A DNA stretch of 64,000 bases from NCBI RefSeq assembly GCF_002872475.1, contig NZ_CP025682.1, positions 1,054,001-1,118,000 of the forward strand, given 5' to 3'. This document shows positions 54,924-64,000 of the stretch, piece after piece (positions within the stretch are counted from its first letter, which is position 1; each line of letters starts with the position of its first letter). The DNA comes from Pseudazoarcus pumilus (GTDB taxonomy: Bacteria > Pseudomonadota > Gammaproteobacteria > Burkholderiales > Rhodocyclaceae). Both the position numbers and the translations under genes were made by a program. The notes beneath the pieces are model-generated. The model did not search any database. It was not told where the DNA came from and was given only the letters and a program-made list of their open reading frames with translations.

Positions 54924-54927
<4 letters not shown>
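54727..54927 (+). CDS. Trm112-like protein (YcaR/UPF0434)
   Basis: Small protein of 66 aa with L-V-C-P-L-C-K-G (C11, C14) and a later single Cys (C29), so a complete four-cysteine zinc site is not visible. Bacterial members sit between lpxK and kdsB, as here. Some Trm112-family proteins activate methyltransferases; the bacterial function is not settled. Confidence 0.88.
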
Positions 54928-56419
<1,492 letters not shown>

Positions 56420-56432
56420 TGGGTTTTCGTAG

Positions 56433-56458
56433 GGCGGATTAGCGCAGCGCAATCCGCC
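56433..56458. repeat. Palindromic REP-like element between adk and pfp
   Basis: GGCGGATT and AATCCGCC form perfect 8-bp arms around AGCGCAGCGC, preceded by GTA. The sequence belongs to the GTAGGG-GGATTA-GCGCAGCG type of dispersed palindrome recalled from many proteobacterial intergenic regions. Only one copy is in this window. Confidence 0.75.
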
Positions 56459-56524
56459 GCATGGTTCGGCCAATACGGCGCGACGCTTCTCTTGTCGACG
56501 CCCTGCGAGTTCGTCCCAACTCCC

Positions 56525-57763
56525 ATGAAGAACCTCCTCTACGCCCAGTCGGGCGGAGTCACCGCCGTCATCAATGCCAGCGCGGCGGCCGTGATCGAGG
56601 CCGCCCGCGCGAGCGGGCAAGTTGGTCATGTGCTGGCCGCCCGTCACGGTCTGGTCGGCGTGCTCGACGAGGCGCTGCTCGACACCTCGATGCTCTCCGC
56701 CGACGATCTGGCGCGGCTGGCGCGCACGCCGGGCGGCGCCTTCGGCTCGTGCCGCTTCGACCTGCCTGAGCCCGAAGACGATGCCGCGCCCTACGACCGG
56801 CTGTTCCAGGTGCTGGCCGCGCACGAGGTCGGCTATCTGCTCTACAACGGCGGCAACGGCTCGATGCACACGGTCGCGCAGATCGCCGGGGAGGCCGCGC
56901 GACGCGGGGTTCCACTGGTGACGGTGGGTGTGCCCAAGACCGTCGACAACGACATCGAGGGCACGGACTGTTGCCCCGGCTTCGGCTCGGCGGGCAAGTA
57001 CGTCGCCACCGCGATGCTCGAGGCCGGCATGGATCTGCGCGCGATGGCCAGCCGTGTGGGTCGCGTGTTCGTGATGGAGGTCATGGGCCGCAACGCCGGC
57101 TGGCTGGCTGCGGCCACGGCGCTGGCGCGGCGCGGCGGGGACGATCCGCCGCACATCGTGCTGATGCCCGAAGTGCCGATAGATCGCGCGCGGCTGCTCG
57201 CCGAGGTCGAGCGCACCGTGGCGCGCATCGGTTACTGTGCGATCGCGGTGTCCGAAGGCATTTCCTGGGAGGGTGGCGAGCGGGTCATGGAGCAACATGT
57301 CGACGCCAAGGGCTACGTGCAACTCGGCGGCGCGGGCCAGACCATCGCGCGGCTGCTCAGTGCCGAACTGGGTTACAAGCATCACTGGGCGATACCCGAC
57401 TATCTGCAGCGCGCGGCCGGGCATCTGGTGTCGGCCACCGACTTCGAGCAGGCGCACGCAGTGGGTTCGGCCGCCGTGGAGTACGCGCTGGCCGGGCGCG
57501 ACGCCATGATGCCGGCGATCCGGCGCGTGTCGGATGCGCCCTACCGCTGGGACATCGTGCCGGTGCCGGCCGCCGAAGTGGGCAACCGCGAGCGCCTCGT
57601 GCCGGCGCACTTCATCCGCGACGACGGTCTGCACGTCACGCCGGCGGCGATCGACTGGCTGCGTCCGCTGGTTGCGGGTGAACTGCCGGTGCACTTCGAC
57701 GGCGGCGTGCCGGACTGGCGCCAGTTCGAACTGCCTCGCCTCGCCTCGCGGCTCGCAGGCTGA
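56525..57763 (+). CDS. pfp: Pyrophosphate-dependent 6-phosphofructokinase family protein
   Basis: Phosphofructokinase of 412 aa. The start ATG at 56525 gives the family N-terminus K-N-L-L-Y-A-Q-S-G-G-V-T. Active-site segments are G-G-N-G-S (109-113), P-K-T-V-D-N-D (137-143) and M-G-R-N-A-G-W (near 185). Lys138 before T-V-D-N-D is the usual mark of pyrophosphate specificity, whereas ATP enzymes have Gly there. The G-G-N-G-S segment keeps Gly where many PPi enzymes have Asp. The phosphoryl donor is thus probably PPi but needs assay. Confidence 0.88.
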   Translation: MKNLLYAQSGGVTAVINASAAAVIEAARASGQVGHVLAARHGLVGVLDEALLDTSMLSADDLARLARTPGGAFGSCRFDLPEPEDDAAPYDRLFQVLAAHEVGYLLYNGGNGSMHTVAQIAGEAARRGVPLVTVGVPKTVDNDIEGTDCCPGFGSAGKYVATAMLEAGMDLRAMASRVGRVFVMEVMGRNAGWLAAATALARRGGDDPPHIVLMPEVPIDRARLLAEVERTVARIGYCAIAVSEGISWEGGERVMEQHVDAKGYVQLGGAGQTIARLLSAELGYKHHWAIPDYLQRAAGHLVSATDFEQAHAVGSAAVEYALAGRDAMMPAIRRVSDAPYRWDIVPVPAAEVGNRERLVPAHFIRDDGLHVTPAAIDWLRPLVAGELPVHFDGGVPDWRQFELPRLASRLAG

Positions 57764-57773
57764 GCGCCTCGCC

Positions 57774-59801
57774 TCAATCGCTTGCCGTCGCGGGCAGGCG
57801 GTAGCGCTGCTCGCGATACAGCCACGAGGGCAGCAACACGTGGGCCAGGGCGCGGCGCGCGCGCGCGTCGTCTTCGGCGAGCTCGGTGTCGCCGCCGAGT
57901 TGCTTGGCGACGGGATCATAGGTCGCCACCACCGGGGGCTGCTGCGCGCGCAGCACCACCAGTTCATGGCCGTGCATATAGCCGTAGTTCTGTTCGTACT
58001 GCATCATTGCGCGCCCCGGTTGCCCGGGCGGCTCGGCCGACAGGTTGCGTCCGATCATCGGCGTGTCGGCCGAGATGCCCATCAGCGAGAGCAGCGTCGG
58101 TCCCAGGTCGATCTGGCTGGCCACAGTCGCGATGCGGCGCGGCTCGATGTCGGCGCCCAGGATCAGGCCCGGGATGTGGAAGCGCTCGACCGGGATCAAG
58201 GTATTGCCGCGCACGCGGATGTCGTGGTCGGCGACGACGAGGAACACGGTGTCCTCCCAGTAGTCGCTCGCCCTGGCCTGCTCGAAGAAGCGGCCCATCG
58301 CCCAGTCGGCGTACTTGACCGCGTTGCGGTCGGTGCCACGCTCGGCGTCGTACAGCTCGATGCGTCCGTCCGGGAATTCGAAGGGCGAATGGTTGGACGA
58401 GGTAAACACCAGGCTGAAGAAAGGCTTGCCTTCGGCGTGCACGGCGCGGATGCGTTCGTGCGCCTTGGCGAACAGATCCTCGTCCGACGCCCCCCAGCTG
58501 CCCATGAATACCGGATTCTCGTAGTCCTTCTCGTCGACGATGGAGGTAAAGCCGTTGCCGGTGAAAAAGCGGCGCATGTTGTCGAAGTGCGCCTCGCCGC
58601 CGTAGACGAATTCGGTGTGATAACCGCGCCGCGCGAGCAGGTCGGCCAGCGTGAAGAAACCCTGCTGCGCCAGCGAGAGCTTGACCACGGCCTGAGCCGG
58701 CGTCGGCAGGAAGCCGGTGGTGACGCCTTCGATGCCGCGCACCGAGCGCGTGCCGGTGGCGTAGAGCTGTTCGAACCACCAGCCCTCATGCTTGAGCTTC
58801 TCCAGTTCCGGCGTCACCGGCACGCCGCCGAGCGATTCGACGAAGGTCGCGCCCAGGCTCTCCTGCAGCACGATGACCAGATTCAGCGGCTTGTCGCGCC
58901 GGTGCGTCGGGGTCAGCGCGTTGAGGGTGGGAATGTCATCCGACAGCCATTTGCGCGGCGGGCCGCCGAAGCCTTCGGCGGCGGCGCGCACCTCGGCGAC
59001 GATGTCGGCTTCAGACATCTTGCCGTAGATCTCGCTCGAGGTCGCCTCGTCCTTCATGCGGTAGGCCTCGTAGGCGACCGACCATGCGGAGTTGAGGATC
59101 AGGCTGTTGATCATGGTGTCGGCGGTGAGCGCGAACATCGCGGGATTGGCGGGGCGGTGGTCGAGCGTGGAGCGGATCCCGAAGGCCACGAGCAGCACCA
59201 CCAGTGGCCAGGCGAGCAGGCTCTGCCACCACTTCCAGCGCGTTGCGGCGTTCTTCCACGGGCGCAGCAGGCGTGCGCTCAGCCAGGCGAAGGTGCAGGT
59301 GACGAGCACGCCACCGACGAGCTCGACGCGATAGCCGCCCCACAGCATCGACAAGACTTCGCGCGGATACTTGAGATACTCGATCAGGAAGCGGTTGGGG
59401 CGTACGCCGTATTCGACGATGAACGCGGGTGTGGCCACTTCCAGGAAGACGAGCAGCGCGACCATGGCGATCACCCAGCCATAGGTCAGCGCACGCCACA
59501 GCGGCCATGCGCGGCGCGAGACGAGCAGCGGCAGCAGCAACAGGGGAACGGCGGCCATCAGCCCGAGCAGGATGATGTCGACGCGCACCCCTTGCAGCAG
59601 CATCGTCTCCCAGATGCCGGCCGCGGCGACGCGATCGTCCTGCCACAGCATCAGCGCGATGCGCGAGGCGGACAGCGTCAGCAGGCCGATCGCATACAGC
59701 GCGAGCAGCGGGGCATAGGGCCCGGCCCAGGCGAAGGCCCGCCACGGCCCGGCGGCCGGGCTTGCCGAGTAGAACGTTCCGGCGTCCAGCGTGCGGCTCA
59801 T
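57774..59801 (-). CDS. LtaS-type sulfatase-fold membrane transferase
   Basis: Membrane protein of 675 aa: about five N-terminal membrane segments (within 1-230) and a periplasmic alkaline-phosphatase/sulfatase-fold domain (about 285-610). The nucleophile is probably the Thr in A-T-G-T-R-S-V-R-G (near 348); S-S-N-H-S-P-F, V-V-A-D-H-D and E-S-L-G are also present. Relatives transfer phosphoglycerol or phosphoethanolamine to lipids, glucans or LPS; the acceptor here is unknown. The ATG at 59801 overlaps the methyltransferase stop (ATGA). Confidence 0.88.
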   Translation of the reverse strand: MSRTLDAGTFYSASPAAGPWRAFAWAGPYAPLLALYAIGLLTLSASRIALMLWQDDRVAAAGIWETMLLQGVRVDIILLGLMAAVPLLLLPLLVSRRAWPLWRALTYGWVIAMVALLVFLEVATPAFIVEYGVRPNRFLIEYLKYPREVLSMLWGGYRVELVGGVLVTCTFAWLSARLLRPWKNAATRWKWWQSLLAWPLVVLLVAFGIRSTLDHRPANPAMFALTADTMINSLILNSAWSVAYEAYRMKDEATSSEIYGKMSEADIVAEVRAAAEGFGGPPRKWLSDDIPTLNALTPTHRRDKPLNLVIVLQESLGATFVESLGGVPVTPELEKLKHEGWWFEQLYATGTRSVRGIEGVTTGFLPTPAQAVVKLSLAQQGFFTLADLLARRGYHTEFVYGGEAHFDNMRRFFTGNGFTSIVDEKDYENPVFMGSWGASDEDLFAKAHERIRAVHAEGKPFFSLVFTSSNHSPFEFPDGRIELYDAERGTDRNAVKYADWAMGRFFEQARASDYWEDTVFLVVADHDIRVRGNTLIPVERFHIPGLILGADIEPRRIATVASQIDLGPTLLSLMGISADTPMIGRNLSAEPPGQPGRAMMQYEQNYGYMHGHELVVLRAQQPPVVATYDPVAKQLGGDTELAEDDARARRALAHVLLPSWLYREQRYRLPATASD

Positions 59802-60493
59802 CGGGACGTCTTGCGCAGCACGTAGGTGCGCCACATAGCGTAGCGCGGCAGGAAGTCGATCTTGTCCACGATGTCGAAACCGGCGTCGACGAATTCACGT
59901 TCGGCGGTGGCGACCGGCAGCACGAAGCGGTTCTGGTAGCCGCGCCGCTCGCGTCGCGCGCGATCGCTCTCGAGCCGCTTGCGGCGCCACGCCTTGAAGT
60001 TGCCGTCGACCCACAGCGAGACGATCAGGCTCTCGCGCGTGACGCGATGAAATTCGCGCAGCATGCGCATGCGGTGCGCCGCGTCACCGATGTGGTGTAG
60101 CAGGCGCATGCAGAATATGCAATCGACCGATGCCGGTGGCAGGTCGATGTCGAAGGCCGAGGTCTGCATGGTACGCACGCGCTCGACCAGTGCCGGCGGC
60201 TGCATGCTGCGCGCGACCGCGAGCATGTCGGGCGAGTTGTCCGCGGCGATGATGTCGCGCTCCGCGCGCTCGGCCAGCAGCGGCCAGAAGCGCCCGGCAC
60301 CGCAGGGCAGATCGAGTACCAGTTGCGGCTCGCCCGCCCGCGCCAGCGCACGGCGGGCGATGTGCACGTCGCGCCAGTGCGAAAGGCGTCGCGACAGGCC
60401 GTCGTGGTGCTTGTGGAAGTAGGCGCGCGCGTGCTCGCGACCGTACTTGTCGGAAAAGGCGAGATTGACGTCCTGCGGCGGGGTGGTGGACAT
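59798..60493 (-). CDS. Class I SAM-dependent methyltransferase
   Basis: Rossmann-fold methyltransferase of 231 aa. SAM-binding motif I is L-D-L-P-C-G-A-G-R-F (about 59-68), with D-N-S-P-D-M-L later and a post-motif C-M-R-L-L-H-H. It overlaps the downstream membrane transferase gene, so the two are co-translated, and modification of an envelope molecule is a reasonable guess. The substrate is not evident. Confidence 0.85.
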   Translation of the reverse strand: MSTTPPQDVNLAFSDKYGREHARAYFHKHHDGLSRRLSHWRDVHIARRALARAGEPQLVLDLPCGAGRFWPLLAERAERDIIAADNSPDMLAVARSMQPPALVERVRTMQTSAFDIDLPPASVDCIFCMRLLHHIGDAAHRMRMLREFHRVTRESLIVSLWVDGNFKAWRRKRLESDRARRERRGYQNRFVLPVATAEREFVDAGFDIVDKIDFLPRYAMWRTYVLRKTSR

Positions 60494-60717
60494 GTGCGAT
60501 TCCGGTCGTCGATGGCGGATCGCAGGTTAGGCCGGTGCGGATCAAGGCGATCTCCCACAGAGGTCAAGAATTCGTCAAGAGACGGGTCGCATCGGCGCAC
60601 ATGGGCGTCTCCGGCGTGCGTGCGGTGGATGCCGCGCGTTTGGCAGATGGCCGGGCAGCGCTTACCATGATCCGCGACAAGCACAAGGGAAAGATCCCGC
60701 AGGGAGGAGTACGCCGC

Positions 60718-62808
60718 ATGACGAACGAATCGAGCGCAGGCTCGTTCCTCAAAAGTTCGACGTTGCTTGCACCGGTGTTCGTGCCGTCGGTCATCGTCGC
60801 CGTGCTGCTGGTGATCGGCACCATGAGCAACCCCGAACTGGCCGGCGATGCCTTCAGTGCGACGCTCGCCTGGATCACGCGCACCTTCGGCTGGTTCTAC
60901 ATGCTGGCGGTGGCGCTGTTCCTGATGTTCATCGTCGGGGTGGCGGTCTCGAAGTGGGGCAACACGCGGCTGGGGCCGGATCATGGCGAGCCGCAATACA
61001 GCTTTCCGGCGTGGTTCGCGATGCTGTTCTCGGCCGGTTACGGCATTGCGCTGCTGTTCTTCGGCGTGGCCGAGCCGGTGCTGCATTACGCTTCGCCGCC
61101 GGTGGGCGCGGCGCAGACCGTGGATGCGGCCAAGCAGGCCATGCAGATCGCCTTCTTCCACTGGGGTTTCCACATCTGGGCGATCTACGGCCTGACCGGC
61201 CTGGTGCTGGCGTATTTCGCCTTCCGCCACGGCCTGCCGCTGTCCATGCGCTCGGCGTTGTATCCGCTCATTGGCGAGCGCATCCACGGTCCGCTGGGGC
61301 ATACGGTGGATGTGTTCGCCATCCTCGGCACGCTGTTCGGCATTGCCACCACGCTGGGGCTGTCGGTGGCGCAGATCAATGCCGGCATGAACTACCTGTG
61401 GCCGAGCGTGCCGGTCGGCACCACGGTGCAGGTCATCACCATCGCGGTGATCACCGGCCTGACCGTGATCTCGGTAGCCGCCGGTCTGGACAAGGGCGTC
61501 AAGCGCCTGTCGATCCTCAACATGGCGCTGGCGGCGCTGCTGATGCTGTTCGTATTCCTGGTGGGGCCGAGCATCTTCATTCTTGAGGCTTTCCTGCAGA
61601 ACACCGGCAGCTACCTTTCCAACATCGTCGAACGCACCTTCAACCTGCAGGCCTATTCGCGCAGCGACTGGATCGGCAACTGGACGCTGTTCATCTTCGG
61701 CTGGACCATTGCCTGGGCGCCCTTCGTCGGGCTGTTCATCGCCAAGATCAGCCGCGGTCGCACCATCCGCGAGTTCGTCATCGGCGTGATGTTCGTGCCG
61801 ACGATCTTCACCTTCCTGTGGTTCTCGATCTTCGGCGACACCGCGCTGCACCTGATCATGGTCGAGGGCTACACGACGCTCATCGATGAAGTCCAGGCGG
61901 ATACCGCGATCGCTCTGTTCAAGCTGTTCGAACTGCTGCCGCTGTCATCCATCGTGTCCTTCATCACGGTGATCCTGATCATCACCTTCTTCGTCACCTC
62001 GTCGGACTCGGGCTCGCTGGTGATCGATTCGCTGGCCTCGGGCGGTGCGGCGCGCACACCGGTGTGGCAGCGCGTGTTCTGGGCCTGCCTGCAGGGCGCG
62101 GTCGCTTCCGCGCTGCTGGTCGCGGGCGGCCTGTCGGCCCTGCAGACCATGAGCATCGCCAGCGCGCTGCCGTTTGCGGTGATCCTGCTCATCGCGGCGC
62201 TGGGCATGTGGCGAGCATTGTCCATCGAGAGTCATCGCGAGGTCAGCCTGCAGGCGCACATGCAAGGCGGGCGCCATGCCGGCCCGGGTGGCTGGAAGGC
62301 GCGACTGGCCGAACTGATCGAATTCCCGTCGCGCGTGGAGGTCGAGCGCTTCATCAGCACCCGTGCGCTCGAGGCCATGCAGAGCGTCGGCCGGGAACTG
62401 CGCGACAAGGGCTGGCCCGCCGAGGTGTGCTTCGACGAGGCCAATCAGCGCGCCTACATCGAGATCGTCCGCGGCGACGACATCGACTTCATCTACGAGA
62501 TCCGGCTGCGCGGCTACTCCAAGCCCAGCTTCGCCTATCCGGAGATGGCGCGTGACGTCGACGGCGATGACCAGTATTTCCGCGCCGAGGTCTTCCTGCG
62601 CAACGGTGGCCTGGGCTACGACATGTTCGGTTTCAGCGCGCAGGAGATCATCGACGACATCCTGAGCCAGTTCGCCAAGTACCTGCACTTCCTGCACATC
62701 TCGCCGGGCGTGCTGCCGTGGAAGATGTCCATGCACGACGAGATGATCTCGCCGCCCGAGGGGGTGCCGCTCGTCGGCGACGAGGCCCACGCGCCTCAGA
62801 AGTCGTAG
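60718..62808 (+). CDS. BCCT-family betaine/choline/carnitine transporter
   Basis: Osmolyte transporter of 696 aa with about 12 membrane segments and a long hydrophilic C-terminal domain (about 525-696). The BCCT signature G-W-T-I-A-W-A-P-F-V-G-L-F-I-A-K-I-S-R-G-R is clear. The length and C-terminal domain fit the BetT-like choline transporter group, where the tail tunes osmotic response. A strong AGGGAGGAG site precedes ATG 60718; the open frame from 60535 lacks family sequence. The region 60494-60717 upstream shows nothing else. The 3' end overlaps the convergent porin by 13 bp. Confidence 0.93.
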   Translation: MTNESSAGSFLKSSTLLAPVFVPSVIVAVLLVIGTMSNPELAGDAFSATLAWITRTFGWFYMLAVALFLMFIVGVAVSKWGNTRLGPDHGEPQYSFPAWFAMLFSAGYGIALLFFGVAEPVLHYASPPVGAAQTVDAAKQAMQIAFFHWGFHIWAIYGLTGLVLAYFAFRHGLPLSMRSALYPLIGERIHGPLGHTVDVFAILGTLFGIATTLGLSVAQINAGMNYLWPSVPVGTTVQVITIAVITGLTVISVAAGLDKGVKRLSILNMALAALLMLFVFLVGPSIFILEAFLQNTGSYLSNIVERTFNLQAYSRSDWIGNWTLFIFGWTIAWAPFVGLFIAKISRGRTIREFVIGVMFVPTIFTFLWFSIFGDTALHLIMVEGYTTLIDEVQADTAIALFKLFELLPLSSIVSFITVILIITFFVTSSDSGSLVIDSLASGGAARTPVWQRVFWACLQGAVASALLVAGGLSALQTMSIASALPFAVILLIAALGMWRALSIESHREVSLQAHMQGGRHAGPGGWKARLAELIEFPSRVEVERFISTRALEAMQSVGRELRDKGWPAEVCFDEANQRAYIEIVRGDDIDFIYEIRLRGYSKPSFAYPEMARDVDGDDQYFRAEVFLRNGGLGYDMFGFSAQEIIDDILSQFAKYLHFLHISPGVLPWKMSMHDEMISPPEGVPLVGDEAHAPQKS

Positions 62809-63833
62809 CGAAAGCCCAGCGCGAAGGCGCGCCCGCCGCTGGTGGCCGCGTCGAAGCGGTCGAGACCGTGGCGGCGCGCGGTGATGCCCGAGGTCGCGCC
62901 TTCGCGATAGAACTCGGCGAACAACGTGAGGTGATCGTCGTAGCGGTGGTCGACGCCGGCGTGCACCGTGTGCTCGCCGTAGCCCTCGACGCGCGCGAGC
63001 ATCAGCTTCCAGGTATTGCGCCCCGACGTGTACGCGCCGAGTAGATTGAAGGCTTGCTGGTCGTCGCCGTAGAAGGCGCCGGGCACGTCGGTGTCGGTGC
63101 GCTCGTACTTGAAGGCGGCGTACCACGCGCCCTGCGTCCACGTCGCGGTGGCGCCGTACAGGCGGTCGCGGAAGCCATCCGGATGGCCGCGGTCGTCCAT
63201 GCCCAGCGCCAGCACCCATGGCCCGCCGGCCCAGCTCGCGGTGGCCTGCACGCGCTCGTCCTCGATGCGTGCGGTGGATTTCTTGTTGCCGTGCGCGGCC
63301 GACCAGGATGCGGCCACGCCAAAGCCTGCCACGCGCGGGCTGTACCAGGCCACGGTGTTGCGCACGCGCGGCGTGGTGTAGGTGGCGAAGCCGCTGTAAT
63401 AGCTGCTGAACCAGTCCACCGGCGCGGCGATCGCGTTGTAGTAGGGCATCCACTGCTGACCCAGCGAGAGCGTGCCCAGGTCGCCCTCGACCCCGACGCG
63501 CGCGATGCGCAGCGGCTCGGCCTCGTCGCGCCCGAATCCGCCCTGATCGTAGGGATCGCGCAGGCGGAAGTTGGCCGAATCGAATGGCATTTCGAGCTGC
63601 GCGAACAGGCGTGGGCCATCGTCGAAGCGATAGGCCAGGTTGGCGCCGAAGCGCGAGTAGGCGTCGCGCAATCCCGTGTAGCTGTCGATGACGTTGCGGT
63701 TGTCGGGCTCCACGTATTCGGCATGCATGCGCAGCGAAGCGTAGAAATCCCACGACCAGCCCGGCCCGTCGGCGAGCGCGGGCAGGGCAGTCAGGCTGGC
63801 GGCGGCGAGCGCCGTGCGGGTGAATGCAGTCAT
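62796..63833 (-). CDS. Outer-membrane porin
   Basis: Beta-barrel protein of 345 aa. The signal peptide ends near residue 21 (P-A-L-A-D-G). Alternating amphipathic strands run throughout, and the C-terminus is F-R-Y-D-F with the terminal aromatic that BamA recognises. The N-terminal D-F-Y-A-S-L-R-M-H-A-E-Y and S-R-F-G-A-N-L-A-Y-R-F segments fit Gram-negative porins of the OmpC/Gram_neg_porin type. It lies between two BCCT transporter genes, so passage of osmolytes is plausible; specificity is not visible. Confidence 0.85.
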   Translation of the reverse strand: MTAFTRTALAAASLTALPALADGPGWSWDFYASLRMHAEYVEPDNRNVIDSYTGLRDAYSRFGANLAYRFDDGPRLFAQLEMPFDSANFRLRDPYDQGGFGRDEAEPLRIARVGVEGDLGTLSLGQQWMPYYNAIAAPVDWFSSYYSGFATYTTPRVRNTVAWYSPRVAGFGVAASWSAAHGNKKSTARIEDERVQATASWAGGPWVLALGMDDRGHPDGFRDRLYGATATWTQGAWYAAFKYERTDTDVPGAFYGDDQQAFNLLGAYTSGRNTWKLMLARVEGYGEHTVHAGVDHRYDDHLTLFAEFYREGATSGITARRHGLDRFDAATSGGRAFALGFRYDF

Positions 63834-63850
63834 GGCCTCGTCCTCCCGGT

Positions 63851-64000
63851 TCAGCGCACGGCGTCGAGGAAATGCATGTGGCGCTCGTACTGGTCGAGCA
63901 CGTCGCCGATGATGTCCTTGCGGCTCCAGCCCATGATGTCGTAATCCTGTCCGCCTTCGCGCAGATGCACCTCGGCGCGGAAGTAGCGCAGCCGCTCCTG
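63851..64000 (-). CDS. Second BCCT transporter, C-terminal fragment
   Basis: The 49 codons before the TGA at 63851-63853 read through to the window edge. They encode a stretch with Y-F-R-A-E-V-H-L, G-G-Q-D-Y-D-I-M-G-W-S, I-I-G-D-V-L-D-Q-Y and H-M-H-F-L. It aligns well with the C-terminal domain of the BCCT protein at 60.7-62.8 kb (Y-F-R-A-E-V-F-L, I-I-D-D-I-L, L-H-F-L). The gene begins outside the window, and its stop is 17 bp before the porin start on the same strand, so the two could be co-transcribed. Confidence 0.8.
   Translation of the reverse strand, partial: QERLRYFRAEVHLREGGQDYDIMGWSRKDIIGDVLDQYERHMHFLDAVR

Noticed and set aside
60535-60717. An N-terminal extension of the BCCT transporter.
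   Set aside because: The extension is hydrophilic and without family similarity, while a strong ribosome-binding site lies directly before ATG 60718.

Overview
The window is a gene-dense, GC-rich stretch of a betaproteobacterial chromosome. Gene content and order point to the Rhodocyclales (Azoarcus/Thauera/Zoogloea-like bacteria): rpmF-plsX-fabHDG-acpP-fabF, rpoE-rseABC-mucD-lepA-lepB-rnc-era-recO-pdxJ-acpS, exbBD-lpxK-Trm112-kdsB-adk, an flhDC-controlled chemotaxis cluster and a pyrophosphate-type phosphofructokinase. The lineage is inferred from synteny and composition, not from a marker search. I see no rRNA, tRNA, CRISPR array, prophage or insertion sequence.

Layout. 1-1.2 kb: 3' part of a YwrD-like gamma-glutamyltransferase homologue. 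1.4-4.5 kb: rne (minus strand) with its terminator and a leader of about 465 bp shared with divergent rluC. 4.9-7.1 kb: rluC, a HAD phosphatase and maf. 7.2-13.7 kb: yceD-rpmF-plsX and the fatty-acid synthesis genes, then ygfX converging on nadB. 15.4-19.8 kb: an envelope-stress operon (rpoE, rseA, rseB, rseC, mucD/degP, a glutaredoxin-like gene) with a clear sigma70-type promoter, five successive start/stop overlaps and a terminator. 19.8-29.8 kb: lepA, lepB, a DUF4845 pilin-like protein, rnc, era, recO, pdxJ, acpS, nagZ, uvrC and pgsA, nearly all overlapping or closely packed.

29.8-45.4 kb is the signalling region: a GGDEF-EAL protein and an HDOD-GGDEF protein flank a Nudix gene. They are followed by flhD-flhC, a terminator and a hairpin-rich spacer, a sigma28-like promoter, motA-motB, cheR, a receiver-less cheB, two cheV genes, cheY, cheZ and cheA. 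No cheW or cheD is present in this cluster. CheV proteins probably do the coupling, and the methylesterase appears to lack phosphorylation control.

45.4-53.7 kb: tal, sodB and xseA on the minus strand. An intergenic region with DnaA-box-like sequences separates them from a TAXI-family TRAP transporter unit (binding protein, DUF1850 protein, fused permease) and an ExbB/ExbD pair. 53.7-57.8 kb: lpxK, a Trm112-like gene, kdsB, adk, a palindromic REP-like element and pfp. 57.8-64 kb: an LtaS-type membrane sulfatase-fold transferase overlapping a methyltransferase (minus strand), a BCCT-family osmolyte transporter, a porin, and the C-terminal tail of a second BCCT transporter running off the end.

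Most of the window is core housekeeping. The parts that repay a second look are the chemotaxis logic, the rne leader and tail repeat, the xseA/TAXI spacer, the atypical phosphofructokinase motif pair and the BCCT-porin-BCCT arrangement. I did not find a clearly new biological system.
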